DNA of 64,000 bases from an uncultured Clostridia bacterium (GCA_944362555.1 CALVTL010000002.1:38242-102241); one strand, 5' to 3'; positions 34,722 to 45,130 are shown, numbered from the stretch's first letter. A program made the numbers and translations. The notes: generated from the letters alone by a model not told the origin.

Positions 34722-37700
34722 ATGAGAACAGCAAAGAGAACAGGCATCGCGGCGTTATTTGCGGTATTTTTTGCGCTGCTGCTGGCGGGATGTCTGTGTC
34801 TGGGGCTCCCTGCGAAGAGAGAGGCGCAGGCGGCGGAAGGGGCGGTCTCCGAGGAAGAGATCACCTATAACGATCCATCAATCGAGGGCATCAGCACGCC
34901 CGCCGAATTGATGGCAGCCTATGCAGAAGTGGTTTTCGGTCAAGCTACCGATAGCACGATCACCCTTGCGGGCAATATTCAGCTCGATATGGTGAACGAT
35001 GACACCATCACGGGCGTCGACCCGAATGGGCATCTGGAGCTCCCGGAGAGCGTCACGTTCGATTTGAACGGCAACACGCTCAACATCATAACGGGTGGCG
35101 AACTTTGCATCAACATCGGGCAGACGGTCGAAGGGACAACTTTAACGCAGTCGACCGTCACCATCAAAAACGGCACGCTCATCGGTCAGTCGGGCGGTCA
35201 TTTTGCCATCGTGCAGGCGGGCTCCACGCTCAATCTGAGTGATGTGGACGTTCAGTTCAAAAACGCCGGGGGCGACGAGCAGACGACCCGTCCTGCGGCG
35301 GTCGCCGTCAACGATGGTGCGATCCTCAACGTGAACAATGTCAAGTTCAGCAAGTTGGAGAACGCGGGCCCCGTCTTTGTGGGCGACTATCCTGCCTATC
35401 AGGGCACGGTGAATTTCACAAGCGACGACCCGTTGACCAAACTGCGCGATCAGATCAACGCCTCGTCCGATGATCATCAGATCGAGACGACGCTCACGGC
35501 GGACATCACCGGGAGCCTTGTCGTCCCCGAATACGCCAATATCACCATCGACCTCAACGGCAAGACGATCACGAATACGGCGGAACAGGGTCAGTATGCA
35601 ACGATCACCAATCATGGCACGCTCATCATAGACGGCAGCAACGGAGGAGCCGTAAAGGCGACTTCGGCGGCGAAGATGAGCTCCAGCAACGATGATGATT
35701 ATACTCCGTATGCCGTGTATAATTATGGGATGTTGACGGCAAAGAATGCAACAATCACTGCCGAGGCGACGGCAAGCGGCACATCAACGGAGGATCCGGA
35801 TAAACCTACCGCTTCTGTTTATATCAGAGCATACGGTATTTACAACGATGCGGGAAGTGCGACGCTTGAAAACTGCACCGTGTCCGCGTCCTCCGCGTCG
35901 ACGAGCAGCTATGCGGTATACAATACAAAGGGTGCATTGTCGATCACAAACGGCGCCTTTACGGCAGGGAAAGCCGAGCTGACCACGAGCGGAACTCCGC
36001 TTTATAGCTTGAATTCCGGCAGTAGCGTCACGGTGAAAGGCGGCACATTTACGGCGAACGGAAGTTCTCCTTACGGCATTTATGTCAAATCTGCGCAAAA
36101 GGCGGAGATCATCGGGGCAACGGTCACATCGTCCAAGGTCGGGATATATTTTTATAATATTGTCGAAACCGCAAAACTTTCCGATTCCCAGGTGACGGTA
36201 AATGCGAAAACGTCAAAAAGCTATAACGTTTATGTTTACGGCTGCGGGCTGGAAATGGATTCCGTTCAACTCAAAACAACGGCGTCGGGAACAACGGCGC
36301 ATGGCGTATACACCGGTAGTCTCAAATCGCTTACCATCAAGGGGAACAGCTCGATCGAGACGACGTCAGACAACGGTTCGTTGGTTCCGTTGTCGATAAA
36401 CGGCACGGACGCCGAAGTGAATCTCGAGCAGTGCTCGATCCCGAATGGCGCGATAGAGGTGGACGGCGGCGCGACGGTGAATATCTCTGGCGGGCAATTC
36501 GGCGGCGTAGAACTCGATGTGCGAAAGGGCGCTTTCCATATCACGGGCGGGACGTTCGATTCTGTTCCAGACCTTACGATGCTCGCGGATAATTACGCGA
36601 TCTACAAGAAAAACGGCAAATATGTCGTGAAAACCGACGACGGAAACGCCACCCTTTCCAAGAACAACGTTGCCATGATCGGCGATACGGGCTACAACAC
36701 GCTCTCCGACGCGATCGGCGCAGCGCAAGAAGGGCAGACCGTCACGCTGCTCAAGAGTGTGGAGGAGGACGTTACCGTTTCCTCCGGCGCGGTCACGCTC
36801 GATCTCAATGGCAACACCCTTACCGGCAATATCTCCGTGAGCGGGGGCAGCTTGTCCGTGGTCGGCAGCGGCAAGGTGACCGGCACGGTCGGCGCGACGG
36901 ACGGCACGCTCCAGATTTCGGGCGGCAGCTATGCAAACCTTATTGCCGCGGATTATCTTGCAGAAGGCTATGTTCTGAAAGCGAGCAGGAATTCTGACGG
37001 CGTTCTGACGGTCGAAGTTGTCAAGGGCGCGCCCCTGGCGTCCATGATGATCGGGGAGACGGAGTATAAGTTCATCGATCTTGCTTCCGCGCTCTCGGCA
37101 GCGCCGTACGATCAGTCCTCCGAGATCGTCCTGTTGCAAGATATCACGCTCGACGCAGACGATACGTTAACGATCTATCTCGAAAACAAAGAAATCAAGC
37201 TCGACCTCGGCGGGAAGACAATCGAGGCGACCGTAGAATTCGACAGAGGTACCTCGTCCTTTATCACGGTCGTAAACGGGGCGAAACTCACGATCTGCAA
37301 TGGGACGATCAAGCGCGTCGCGCCGGCAAACGACGGTGCCGTTGCGCTCATCGACGTGCACAGTCATAACGCGGGTGCGCCCGCGAAGCTTACGCTTAAA
37401 CAAGATCTTACGATCGAACAAAGCGGCAATATAGCGATCTTCATCTACGGGTACGCAACGCTCAACACGGCGGCAAAGATCCATGTTACGGGCGATGGCG
37501 TCATTCAAAGCAATGGCAGTGAAAACTATGCCGGAAAGACGGTCATCAACATCACGGGCGGTGAACTTACGTCCGATGACGATGTCGCCATTTTCCACCC
37601 GCAGAACGGCGAACTGAACATTTCCGGCGGCACCGTAAGCGGCGCAACGGCGATCTATATGAGAAGCGGCTCGCTCAATGTTTCGGGCGACGCTGTCATT

Positions 37701-40700
37701 AAGGCGACCGGAGCAAAGAATGAGGGGTATCCCGAAAGCGGGTATACGGCTACGGGCGACGCCATCGTCATCCGCAGCAGCAACTACCCCGGCGGTGCAC
37801 CCGTGCCCAGCATCACGGGCGGCACCATATCCAGCGAAAGCGCCTCCGCAGTCGTCAGCACGGCGGTCGAGGGCGCGGCTGCGGCAGAGAACTTCATCTC
37901 GAACGGCACGTTCAGTGAGGAGCTGCCGGTTGAGTACCTTGACGAGGGCATTGCGCAGATCGAGGGCGCGGACGGGAATTACACCGTCGGCGACTATGAT
38001 TCGCTTGCCGAAACCGCAGACGCCGTTGCCGTTGTCAAAGAAACGGGAAAGGCATACACCTCTTTGCAGGACGCTATCGATGCGGCGGGCGAAGGCGCAA
38101 CGGTCACGTTGCTGAAAAATGTCACCGAGAGCGTGAAGATCGAAAAGGACAAGAATATCACCATCGATCTGAACGGTCAGACGCTGACGGGCGGCATCAC
38201 CAACTACGGTACGCTCTTTGTTACGGGTGAAGGCACGGTCTCGAGCGAGAAATATGTCATCATCTTTGCAAACTATGGCGAACTGACGGTCGAAAACGGC
38301 ACGTTCAAAACGAACGGCAATGCGGTCGTCATGAACACGGGCAACGCCAGCAATCCCGCAGGGACGGTCACCATCAAGGGCGGCACGTTCGAAACGACGG
38401 GAACGGCGACCTATGTTTATACCATCAATAACTCCGGCACGCTTAATATCGAGGGCGGCACGTTCAAAACGGGCGGCAACTTTGCGATATACAGCAAGGA
38501 CGGCAGCGGGATCGACGGCGCAACGAATACCATCAAAATCACCGGCGGCACGATCGATGGCGGCATTACGTCCGACGTTGGCGCAGAGGTTACGCTTGAG
38601 CTCGGAGGCTCCGTTACGGTGAAGGGGAACGTCGTCGTCGGGCAGCAGTCCGAAGCAACGCTCTCCGGCGGAACGTATGAAGGGAAAGTGACCGTCACCG
38701 GCACGGCGAAGATCACCGGCGGCACTTACAAAGGAAAGATCAGCAACGGCGCGAATGAGAGCGGCAAACTTGCCATTTCGGACGGTGAGTTTGATACGGC
38801 GTTCCCGAGCGCGTACCTTGCGGAAAATGCTGTGCTTGTAAAGACGGCGGAAGGCTTCAAGGCGCTTGACGCGGACAGCGAGGCGGCGAAGGATTACGTC
38901 GCGGAAGTCTCCGACCCCGACGCCGAGACCGCGGTGCGCTACGAAACCCTCGCGGAAGCCATCACGGCGGCAAAGGACGGCGATACCGTCAAACTGCTCA
39001 AAAATATTGGTGAAGAATCGGCTTGGAAGTCTTCGGACGGCAGCGGGAATCTTCAATTCTATGCAGAGGACGGCAGAGAAGTGACGCTCGACTTCGGCGG
39101 TCACACGGTTTACAGCGGAGCGACTACATATCTCGCGGCATTTGGCGGGACGCTCAAACTCACCAACGGTTCGCTCTATGTATACGGCACCGGAATCCAG
39201 ATCACGGCAAATTCGCCGTCGATCGAATCCAAGGTCATTCTCACCGATTCGTTCCGCATTGAATCGTATAATCAGAGCGCGGTGTTCATGACTACCAATG
39301 GGAACACGGACGAAAAGAATCTTGTTGCGGTGCTTGAATCTGCCGCTAATCTTATTTCGTGGAATACCAACAATAATACCTCGCAGGAGTGTTGGGCGAC
39401 CATACAGGGCAACGGAACGCAGCACGGCACGAAGATCAACATTACGGGCGGTTCGGTTGTAAATAAGAAAGATGTCGCTATCTATCACCCGCAGTACGGC
39501 GAGCTGACGATAAGCGGCGGCGAGGTTTACGGCGAGACCACCGGTATCGAGATCCGTGCGGGCAAATTAGTGGTAGAAGGCGGGAAAATAACCGGCAACG
39601 GTAATCCGTTCACCGCAGATCCCAACGGCAATGGGTCGACCACGGTCGGCGCGGCTGTTGCGGTCTCGCAGCATTCGACCAATTTCGAGCTCAATGCCAC
39701 GATAACCGGCGGTGAGCTTATCGGTGCCCGTGCGCTGTTTGAAATCGATCTCCAGGATGAAAATGTTTCCGGTATATCCTTGAATGTCGAGGGTGGTACA
39801 TTCAACGGAGAAGTCATCAGCGAGAACGTGGAGAACTTCATTGAAGGCGGGGATTTCAATACGGCGTTCCCGAGTGCGTACCTTGCGGAAAATGCCGTGC
39901 TTGTAAAGACGGCGGACGGCTTCAAGGCGCTTGACGCGAACAGCGAGGCGGCAAAGGCTTACGTTGCGGAGGTCTCCGACCCCGACGCCGAGACCGCGGT
40001 GCGCTACGAAACCCTCGCGGCTGCCATCAACGCGGCGGAGGAGAGTGGCGGTACAGTTAAACTGTTGAAGAACGTCGAGATCAATGAGGCGATAACGATC
40101 CGTTCCGCGAAAACCCTGTCATTTGATTTGAACGGGAAGAAGATCACGGGCGGAGATATTAAGAAATTGTTTACTATTTCCGCGACAAGTGTTACGTTTG
40201 GGAATGGAACGATCGAGGCGGAAAACCAGGTCTTTGAAATTGCGGGCGGAACGGGTCTCGACGGAAAAACGGTGACATTTAAAGATGATTTGTCTATCAG
40301 CTCTAAAAACGAAGTAGCAGTATTTATTTATCAGAGCATTACCTTAAATACCTCCGCGAAAATTACAGCGAAAAACGCTGCAATTATGGGAAATGGAACT
40401 GATACAAAATATGCTGAAATCAATGTCACGGGCGGCGAGATAACTTCTACCAATGCAGTTGCGATGTATCTGCCCGCAAAGTCGGCAGAAGTCACCATCA
40501 GTGGCGGCGTTGTAACGGGTACCACGGGTATCGAAGTGCGCGGCGGGACGCTCAACATCAAGGATGGCGCAAAGATCGTTGCGACGGGTGAAACTTTGGT
40601 TGCGCATCGTGAAGGGGGCGGCGCAAGTGTGCTTTCGGGCGCTGCGGTTGCAGTTTCAAAATATGCAAGCAGCAATAGTTTGAAGGTCAATATTACAGGC

Positions 40701-43700
40701 GGCACGCTTAAAGGATTGTATGCGTTCTATGAGGCGGAACTTAACGCGACGCAATCCGAAGTGACCGGCCTTACGCTCTCCATCACCGGCGGTACATTCA
40801 ACGGCGACATCGCAAGCGAGAATGTAGAGAGCTTCATCTCGGGCAAGGGCGTGAAATTCAGCGAAATGCCCAAGATGGATTACTTCGCGGAGAACTACAT
40901 TGCCGAATACAATGCCGGAACGGGTAAGTATGAGACGAAGGAAGGCTCCTGGGTGGCTGCCATCGGCGAAGAGGGTTACGCCACGCTGCAAGACGCCATC
41001 AACGCAGCAGAAGAGGACGACGTCATTGAGCTGCGCGCAGACGTGCCGCTCACCGAAGCGCTCACCATCGACAAGAGCGTGACGATCGACCTTGCGGGGC
41101 ATACGATCAACGCTCCCGCGACGGCTGCCAATATCACCGCAAACGCGACGATCAAGAGCAGCGAAGAGGGCGGCACGATCAAGCACACCGGCGAGGGTAA
41201 GGATCACGGGCTCATCGTGACGAATGACGCAACGCTCACGCTCGAGAGCGTCACCGTGGATTACAAGGGCGCCGGGCAGGCGATCAGGCTGGGTGACTAC
41301 AACAGCGGAACGCCGACCGAGAACGGCGGCAATGCAGTACTTAAAAATGTAACCGTCACGGGCGGGATCGCCGGTGTTGCAATGTTCGGTACGGAGGCAG
41401 GTTTTGCGAACGGCACGAGCCTGACGGCGACGAACAGCAACATTTCGGGCACTGTCCATTACGGCATTGCGACCAACGGGTCGTTCCACAATAACACGAT
41501 CACCCTTACCGACACCAACGTTTCCGCACCCGAAGAATCCGGGACGGCGATGTATCTGCCGGGCGAAGGCGAAACGACGATCACGGGCGGCACCATCAAG
41601 GGCGCAACGGGCATCGAGATCCGCGCGGGCAAACTCACCATCAACGAGGGGACGACCATCATCGCGACGGGTGATTATGAGGAGCCTGAAGCCAACCCGA
41701 GCGGCACCACGGTGGGCGGCGTTGCCGTTGCAGTTTCGCAGCATACGACGCAGCTTGCGATCAACGTTGCCATCACGGGCGGTACGTTCAACGCGACGGG
41801 CAAGGACGGCAAAGCCTTCCTCGAGATCGACACTGTCGAAAAAGAGGATGCCGCGCCTTCCGAGGGCGTTACGGCTTCCATCACGGGCGGCACATTCAAC
41901 GCTTCCGTCGAGGCAAGGAACATTACGGGCTTCATCAAAGGCGGTGACTTTGGCGTCAAGCCTGCCGATAAGCTCATGAACGAGGACTACGCGGCAGAGT
42001 ATGTGAACGGGCGCTATGTTGCCGTTCCGTCCACGGCGCTCAAAGAGGCGCGTCTTGCGGCGCAGGCGGATGTGCGTGCGTATGCGGCTGCGAAGGGGAT
42101 CGACTGGTCGCAGATCGAGGCGGCAGCAGAGGATGAGAGCGCGGTCAAGGTGCTAGCAGCCTACAACGCCATTGCCGAGGCGATGAGCACGCTCGCCGTC
42201 GCAGAGGCGAAACTTGACGCCATGGCTGCGGTGGACGACTATGCCGCCGCCATCGGGGAAGCGTTCGCGAAGCTCGTCGCGGATGCGATCGCGGAAATCA
42301 AGAATGAGGCAGCGGCAAGCGAAGACCGGACTGCCGTCGTCGTTCCGACGGCGACGTATGCAGCCATCTATGCCGCCGAAACAGAGGCAGAGCTCACATT
42401 CTTGAAGGACAACGCGCTTAAAGAGATCAAGGATATCCGCGCCTATCGCGGCGAGATCGCGGCGCAGGCGGAGAAGCTCGAAGCGCTCAAAGGGGCGATC
42501 GCGGCGATCGACGACGGCTTGTTCGGCACCGACGAGGGCGCACAGGGCGCGATCGAAGCCATACAGGACGCCATCAAGGCGGCGCAGGATGCCATCACGG
42601 GTGGCGACGAAACGACTTCCACCTCGCTCAAAGAAATTTACGAATATCTTGACGGCACATTGAAGGGTGCGGTGGACGGCATCCGCGAGATGCTCACCGA
42701 TGCAGTCAGCGAGGGCGGCATCCTCCATGAGATGCAGACAACGCTCGAAGCGCTCGATACGACCGTCAACGGCGACGGCGCGGAGGGCCCTGCCCTGCTC
42801 GACCAGCTCACCGCAGCCATCGAGGCGGCGCAGAATGCCATCAACGGCAACACCGCGACCGAAATGGACGGCGCGGTGGAGAAGATCACCGCAGCCATCA
42901 CGGCGGCGCAGAACGCCATCATCGCGGCGCTGCCCGACTATGAAGAAACGCTCGGCAAAATTGCAGGTTCTGTTGACAAGCTGGAGGACCTCCTTGGCGG
43001 CACGAACGGACTTGCAGCGATCAAGAAGGGCATCGACGACGCGCTTGCGGCGATCGGCACCGCAGACGGCGATACGACGCTGTTTGAACAGCTTGCCGCC
43101 ATCGAGAGCGGGAACACCGCCATCAAGACGACGGTGGACGGTCTTGCAGCCGCGCTTACGGGCAAGGACGGCGCGATCGCCACGCTCACGGCGGCGCTCA
43201 CCGCGATGCAGGGTGACATCACCAAGCTCACGGGCGCGCTCGCAGAGGACACGGGCTGGGTCGCAAAGGACATCGCTGCGGCGCAGTCGGAGATCGACAA
43301 GCTCACCGCCGCCGTCGGGAAGCTCGGCACGGTGGACGGCAAGGACCTTGCCGCCGTCGTGGGCGAGATCGCCGACGGGCTCGAGGAGATGGATGCTACG
43401 GTAAACAGCATTGCCTCCACGGTGAGTGCTGCGTCCGCCGTCGAAGAAGCCAAGACGCAGGCGGCTGCGGACATCCGCACCTGGCTCGAAGGGTATCTTG
43501 AAGAACTTGCGGGCGACACCGCGCAGGCGGACGTCCTCGCGCGGGCGGCGTACACCGCCGAGACGACGGAGGGCGAGCTTTATAAGGACATCTCCGCGCA
43601 GTTCGGCGAGGAGAACGGCAAGCTCGTGCTCAAATACTACAACGAGGCGCTCGCCGCCATCGACGCGGCGACCACCGTCTCCGACGTCACCACGGCAGTC

Positions 43701-44555
43701 GCCACGTTCCGTGCGCAGGTCGCTTCCATCGAGGCGTCTGCGGGCAACAGCACCGACCTCACCGTCGTGTATGTGCTGCTCGGCGTGGTGCTCCTCGTCC
43801 TCATCATCGCGTGCATCGTGGCGCTCGTAAAGGGCGGAAGAAAGCCCGAACCCGCGCCCGCACAGGCAGCGCCCGCCGAAAAACCCGCCGAAGCGCAGCC
43901 CGAAGAGAAGGCAGAGGAGAAGGAAGAACAGGCGGAAGAGGCGGCGCCCGCCGAAGAGCCCGCCGAGGAAAAACCCGCCGAGGAGGAGAGCGCGGCGGCG
44001 GAGGACGACGACAAGGAGCGCGTCGTCATCTCCGCGAACGTGCGCACGTTCGACGAGGCATATCAGGACCTCACCGACGAACAGCGCGAACTCTTCAACA
44101 AAGTGAAGGAATATGCGCTCGCCAAAGAGGACGCGGTGGAAGTCAAGCAGAGCGGCGGCGTCGTCATCAAGCGCAAGAGCAAGCAGATCGTCAAGCTCAC
44201 CGTGCGGCGCGATATGCCCGTGGCGCTCTTCCTGCTCGAAAACGAGATGCTCAAAGACTTCCGCAGGAACGCCAAGTCGGAGGCGAAACTCAAAGTGCGT
44301 GCCACCGAGCTCGTCATCCGCGAGGCGGACGACCTTGAGACGGCTTACACGATGGTCGACCTCTCCGTCGAGCAGATCGAAAAGGACCTCGAAGCCGCCA
44401 AGGAACGCCGCAGAGAGGCGCGCCGTCAGCGCAGATTGCAGCGCCAGGCGGAGGAGGCGGCTGCCGAACAGGCAGAGGAGGCAGAAGAGCCTGCTCCCGC
44501 AGATGAGCCTGCTTCTGCAGAGAGCGCCGCGACGGACGGAACGGACACCGAGTGA
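34722..44555 (+). CDS. Giant beta-helical surface protein with single C-terminal membrane helix and cytoplasmic tail
   Basis: About 3277 residues. The ATG at 34722 has AGGAGG 7 nt upstream. The signal region offers both a lipobox (LLAGC, Cys24) and an AQA-AEG cleavage site (after residue 37). Residues ~50-2415 are right-handed beta-helix-type repeats, with recurring units starting YxTLxDAIxAAxxGxTVxLLK and strands such as LDLNGNTL, ITGGTFNG and NISGG. Residues ~2430-3010 are Ala/Glu-rich helical repeats (AIEAIQDAIKAAQDAI). One membrane helix follows at ~3014-3036 (YVLLGVVLLVLIIACIVALV). Lysines after it place the C-terminus inside. The ~240-residue tail is a Pro/Glu/Ala-rich linker, a folded-looking domain at ~3100-3235 and an Arg-rich helix. 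It has no LPXTG sorting signal. It is probably an adhesin or surface receptor. Confidence 0.85.
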   Translation: MRTAKRTGIAALFAVFFALLLAGCLCLGLPAKREAQAAEGAVSEEEITYNDPSIEGISTPAELMAAYAEVVFGQATDSTITLAGNIQLDMVNDDTITGVDPNGHLELPESVTFDLNGNTLNIITGGELCINIGQTVEGTTLTQSTVTIKNGTLIGQSGGHFAIVQAGSTLNLSDVDVQFKNAGGDEQTTRPAAVAVNDGAILNVNNVKFSKLENAGPVFVGDYPAYQGTVNFTSDDPLTKLRDQINASSDDHQIETTLTADITGSLVVPEYANITIDLNGKTITNTAEQGQYATITNHGTLIIDGSNGGAVKATSAAKMSSSNDDDYTPYAVYNYGMLTAKNATITAEATASGTSTEDPDKPTASVYIRAYGIYNDAGSATLENCTVSASSASTSSYAVYNTKGALSITNGAFTAGKAELTTSGTPLYSLNSGSSVTVKGGTFTANGSSPYGIYVKSAQKAEIIGATVTSSKVGIYFYNIVETAKLSDSQVTVNAKTSKSYNVYVYGCGLEMDSVQLKTTASGTTAHGVYTGSLKSLTIKGNSSIETTSDNGSLVPLSINGTDAEVNLEQCSIPNGAIEVDGGATVNISGGQFGGVELDVRKGAFHITGGTFDSVPDLTMLADNYAIYKKNGKYVVKTDDGNATLSKNNVAMIGDTGYNTLSDAIGAAQEGQTVTLLKSVEEDVTVSSGAVTLDLNGNTLTGNISVSGGSLSVVGSGKVTGTVGATDGTLQISGGSYANLIAADYLAEGYVLKASRNSDGVLTVEVVKGAPLASMMIGETEYKFIDLASALSAAPYDQSSEIVLLQDITLDADDTLTIYLENKEIKLDLGGKTIEATVEFDRGTSSFITVVNGAKLTICNGTIKRVAPANDGAVALIDVHSHNAGAPAKLTLKQDLTIEQSGNIAIFIYGYATLNTAAKIHVTGDGVIQSNGSENYAGKTVINITGGELTSDDDVAIFHPQNGELNISGGTVSGATAIYMRSGSLNVSGDAVIKATGAKNEGYPESGYTATGDAIVIRSSNYPGGAPVPSITGGTISSESASAVVSTAVEGAAAAENFISNGTFSEELPVEYLDEGIAQIEGADGNYTVGDYDSLAETADAVAVVKETGKAYTSLQDAIDAAGEGATVTLLKNVTESVKIEKDKNITIDLNGQTLTGGITNYGTLFVTGEGTVSSEKYVIIFANYGELTVENGTFKTNGNAVVMNTGNASNPAGTVTIKGGTFETTGTATYVYTINNSGTLNIEGGTFKTGGNFAIYSKDGSGIDGATNTIKITGGTIDGGITSDVGAEVTLELGGSVTVKGNVVVGQQSEATLSGGTYEGKVTVTGTAKITGGTYKGKISNGANESGKLAISDGEFDTAFPSAYLAENAVLVKTAEGFKALDADSEAAKDYVAEVSDPDAETAVRYETLAEAITAAKDGDTVKLLKNIGEESAWKSSDGSGNLQFYAEDGREVTLDFGGHTVYSGATTYLAAFGGTLKLTNGSLYVYGTGIQITANSPSIESKVILTDSFRIESYNQSAVFMTTNGNTDEKNLVAVLESAANLISWNTNNNTSQECWATIQGNGTQHGTKINITGGSVVNKKDVAIYHPQYGELTISGGEVYGETTGIEIRAGKLVVEGGKITGNGNPFTADPNGNGSTTVGAAVAVSQHSTNFELNATITGGELIGARALFEIDLQDENVSGISLNVEGGTFNGEVISENVENFIEGGDFNTAFPSAYLAENAVLVKTADGFKALDANSEAAKAYVAEVSDPDAETAVRYETLAAAINAAEESGGTVKLLKNVEINEAITIRSAKTLSFDLNGKKITGGDIKKLFTISATSVTFGNGTIEAENQVFEIAGGTGLDGKTVTFKDDLSISSKNEVAVFIYQSITLNTSAKITAKNAAIMGNGTDTKYAEINVTGGEITSTNAVAMYLPAKSAEVTISGGVVTGTTGIEVRGGTLNIKDGAKIVATGETLVAHREGGGASVLSGAAVAVSKYASSNSLKVNITGGTLKGLYAFYEAELNATQSEVTGLTLSITGGTFNGDIASENVESFISGKGVKFSEMPKMDYFAENYIAEYNAGTGKYETKEGSWVAAIGEEGYATLQDAINAAEEDDVIELRADVPLTEALTIDKSVTIDLAGHTINAPATAANITANATIKSSEEGGTIKHTGEGKDHGLIVTNDATLTLESVTVDYKGAGQAIRLGDYNSGTPTENGGNAVLKNVTVTGGIAGVAMFGTEAGFANGTSLTATNSNISGTVHYGIATNGSFHNNTITLTDTNVSAPEESGTAMYLPGEGETTITGGTIKGATGIEIRAGKLTINEGTTIIATGDYEEPEANPSGTTVGGVAVAVSQHTTQLAINVAITGGTFNATGKDGKAFLEIDTVEKEDAAPSEGVTASITGGTFNASVEARNITGFIKGGDFGVKPADKLMNEDYAAEYVNGRYVAVPSTALKEARLAAQADVRAYAAAKGIDWSQIEAAAEDESAVKVLAAYNAIAEAMSTLAVAEAKLDAMAAVDDYAAAIGEAFAKLVADAIAEIKNEAAASEDRTAVVVPTATYAAIYAAETEAELTFLKDNALKEIKDIRAYRGEIAAQAEKLEALKGAIAAIDDGLFGTDEGAQGAIEAIQDAIKAAQDAITGGDETTSTSLKEIYEYLDGTLKGAVDGIREMLTDAVSEGGILHEMQTTLEALDTTVNGDGAEGPALLDQLTAAIEAAQNAINGNTATEMDGAVEKITAAITAAQNAIIAALPDYEETLGKIAGSVDKLEDLLGGTNGLAAIKKGIDDALAAIGTADGDTTLFEQLAAIESGNTAIKTTVDGLAAALTGKDGAIATLTAALTAMQGDITKLTGALAEDTGWVAKDIAAAQSEIDKLTAAVGKLGTVDGKDLAAVVGEIADGLEEMDATVNSIASTVSAASAVEEAKTQAAADIRTWLEGYLEELAGDTAQADVLARAAYTAETTEGELYKDISAQFGEENGKLVLKYYNEALAAIDAATTVSDVTTAVATFRAQVASIEASAGNSTDLTVVYVLLGVVLLVLIIACIVALVKGGRKPEPAPAQAAPAEKPAEAQPEEKAEEKEEQAEEAAPAEEPAEEKPAEEESAAAEDDDKERVVISANVRTFDEAYQDLTDEQRELFNKVKEYALAKEDAVEVKQSGGVVIKRKSKQIVKLTVRRDMPVALFLLENEMLKDFRRNAKSEAKLKVRATELVIREADDLETAYTMVDLSVEQIEKDLEAAKERRREARRQRRLQRQAEEAAAEQAEEAEEPAPADEPASAESAATDGTDTE
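38796..38955 (+). repeat. Near-identical internal repeat of the giant gene, copy 1
   Basis: 160 bp encoding AFPSAYLAENAVLVKTA through DAETAVRYETLA. It matches 39861-40020 with only a handful of substitutions and an exact offset of 1065 bp (355 codons), so recombination between the copies would keep the frame. Confidence 0.85.
39861..40020 (+). repeat. Near-identical internal repeat of the giant gene, copy 2
   Basis: Second copy of the 160-bp segment at 38796-38955. The sequence diverges immediately after position 40020 (AAAIN against AEAIT). Confidence 0.85.
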
Positions 44556-44680
44556 CCGTGCGGAACGGGGTAGAATGACCGCCATGGGCGCGAAAAGCGC
44601 CCGTCGATTGGCGGAATAAAGTGATCGCTCTCCGGACAGGGCGCGGCAAGCGCGCGGGGAACCGTGCGGAACAAATGCAA

Positions 44681-44718
44681 AAAAGGTGCGGCTGCAATCG
44701 CAGCCGCACCTTTTTTTT
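44681..44718 (+). terminator. Intrinsic terminator after the giant gene
   Basis: A perfect 11-bp stem GGTGCGGCTGC/GCAGCCGCACC with loop AATC is flanked by AAAA and a run of eight T. It lies 125 nt after the stop. Confidence 0.92.
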
Positions 44719-44792
44719 GCTGTTGGGCGGGAGCCGTGAGTCCCTTTTTCATGTAATTTTGTCCGACGCGAGGGGGCGTGTCCTTCTCTTCC

Positions 44793-44901
44793 GTCATTCC
44801 GTCCGACGCGAGGAATCCCCCGGGGGAGTGACAAAAGGCAAGGGGATCCCTCACAGGCAAGCGCGCGCCTTTTGGCGCGCGCGCTTGCCGTTCGGGATGA
44901 C
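44793..44901. repeat. Dispersed GTCATTCCG...GGGATGAC element, copy B
   Basis: 109 bp bounded by GTCATTCCG and CGGGATGAC. The core holds GGGGATCCCTCAC, then a long hairpin GGCAAGCGCGCGC/GCGCGCGCTTGCC. Confidence 0.8.
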
Positions 44902-44923
44902 GTAAGGGGGGAGGTTTCTATTT

Positions 44924-45130
44924 CTTGCCCTCCCTGTGAAAATCCCGCAAAAATACTGCGTCTTTTTGCGGGAGCCCTATTCGGGAGGGTGCCGAGCGGG
45001 GTGAGCTATCTCCCTCCTTGCCCTCCCTGTGAAAATCCCACAAAAATACTGCGTCTTTTTGCGGGAGCCCTATTCGGGAGGGTGCCGAGCGGAGTGAGCT
45101 ATCTCCCTCCTTGCCCTCCCTGTGTAAGGG
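44924..45130. repeat. 93-bp tandem direct repeat (two full units plus a partial third)
   Basis: Units start at 44924, 45017 and 45110 (CTTGCCCTCCCTGTG). The first two are nearly identical over 93 bp. Each contains a hairpin of the form CCCGCAAAAA/TTTTTGCGGG and the segment GGGAGGGTGCCGAGCGG. The third diverges after about 20 bp but resumes with the same GGGAGGGTGCCGAGCGG segment. Confidence 0.9.

Noticed and set aside
42153-44834. Very long open frame antisense to the 3' half of the giant gene
   Set aside because: It is a by-product of GC-rich, low-complexity codons on the other strand. It has no ribosome binding site or recognisable domain and mirrors the coding frame.
44924-45130. CRISPR array
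   Set aside because: The repeats are adjacent 93-bp units without unique spacers, and no cas genes are nearby.
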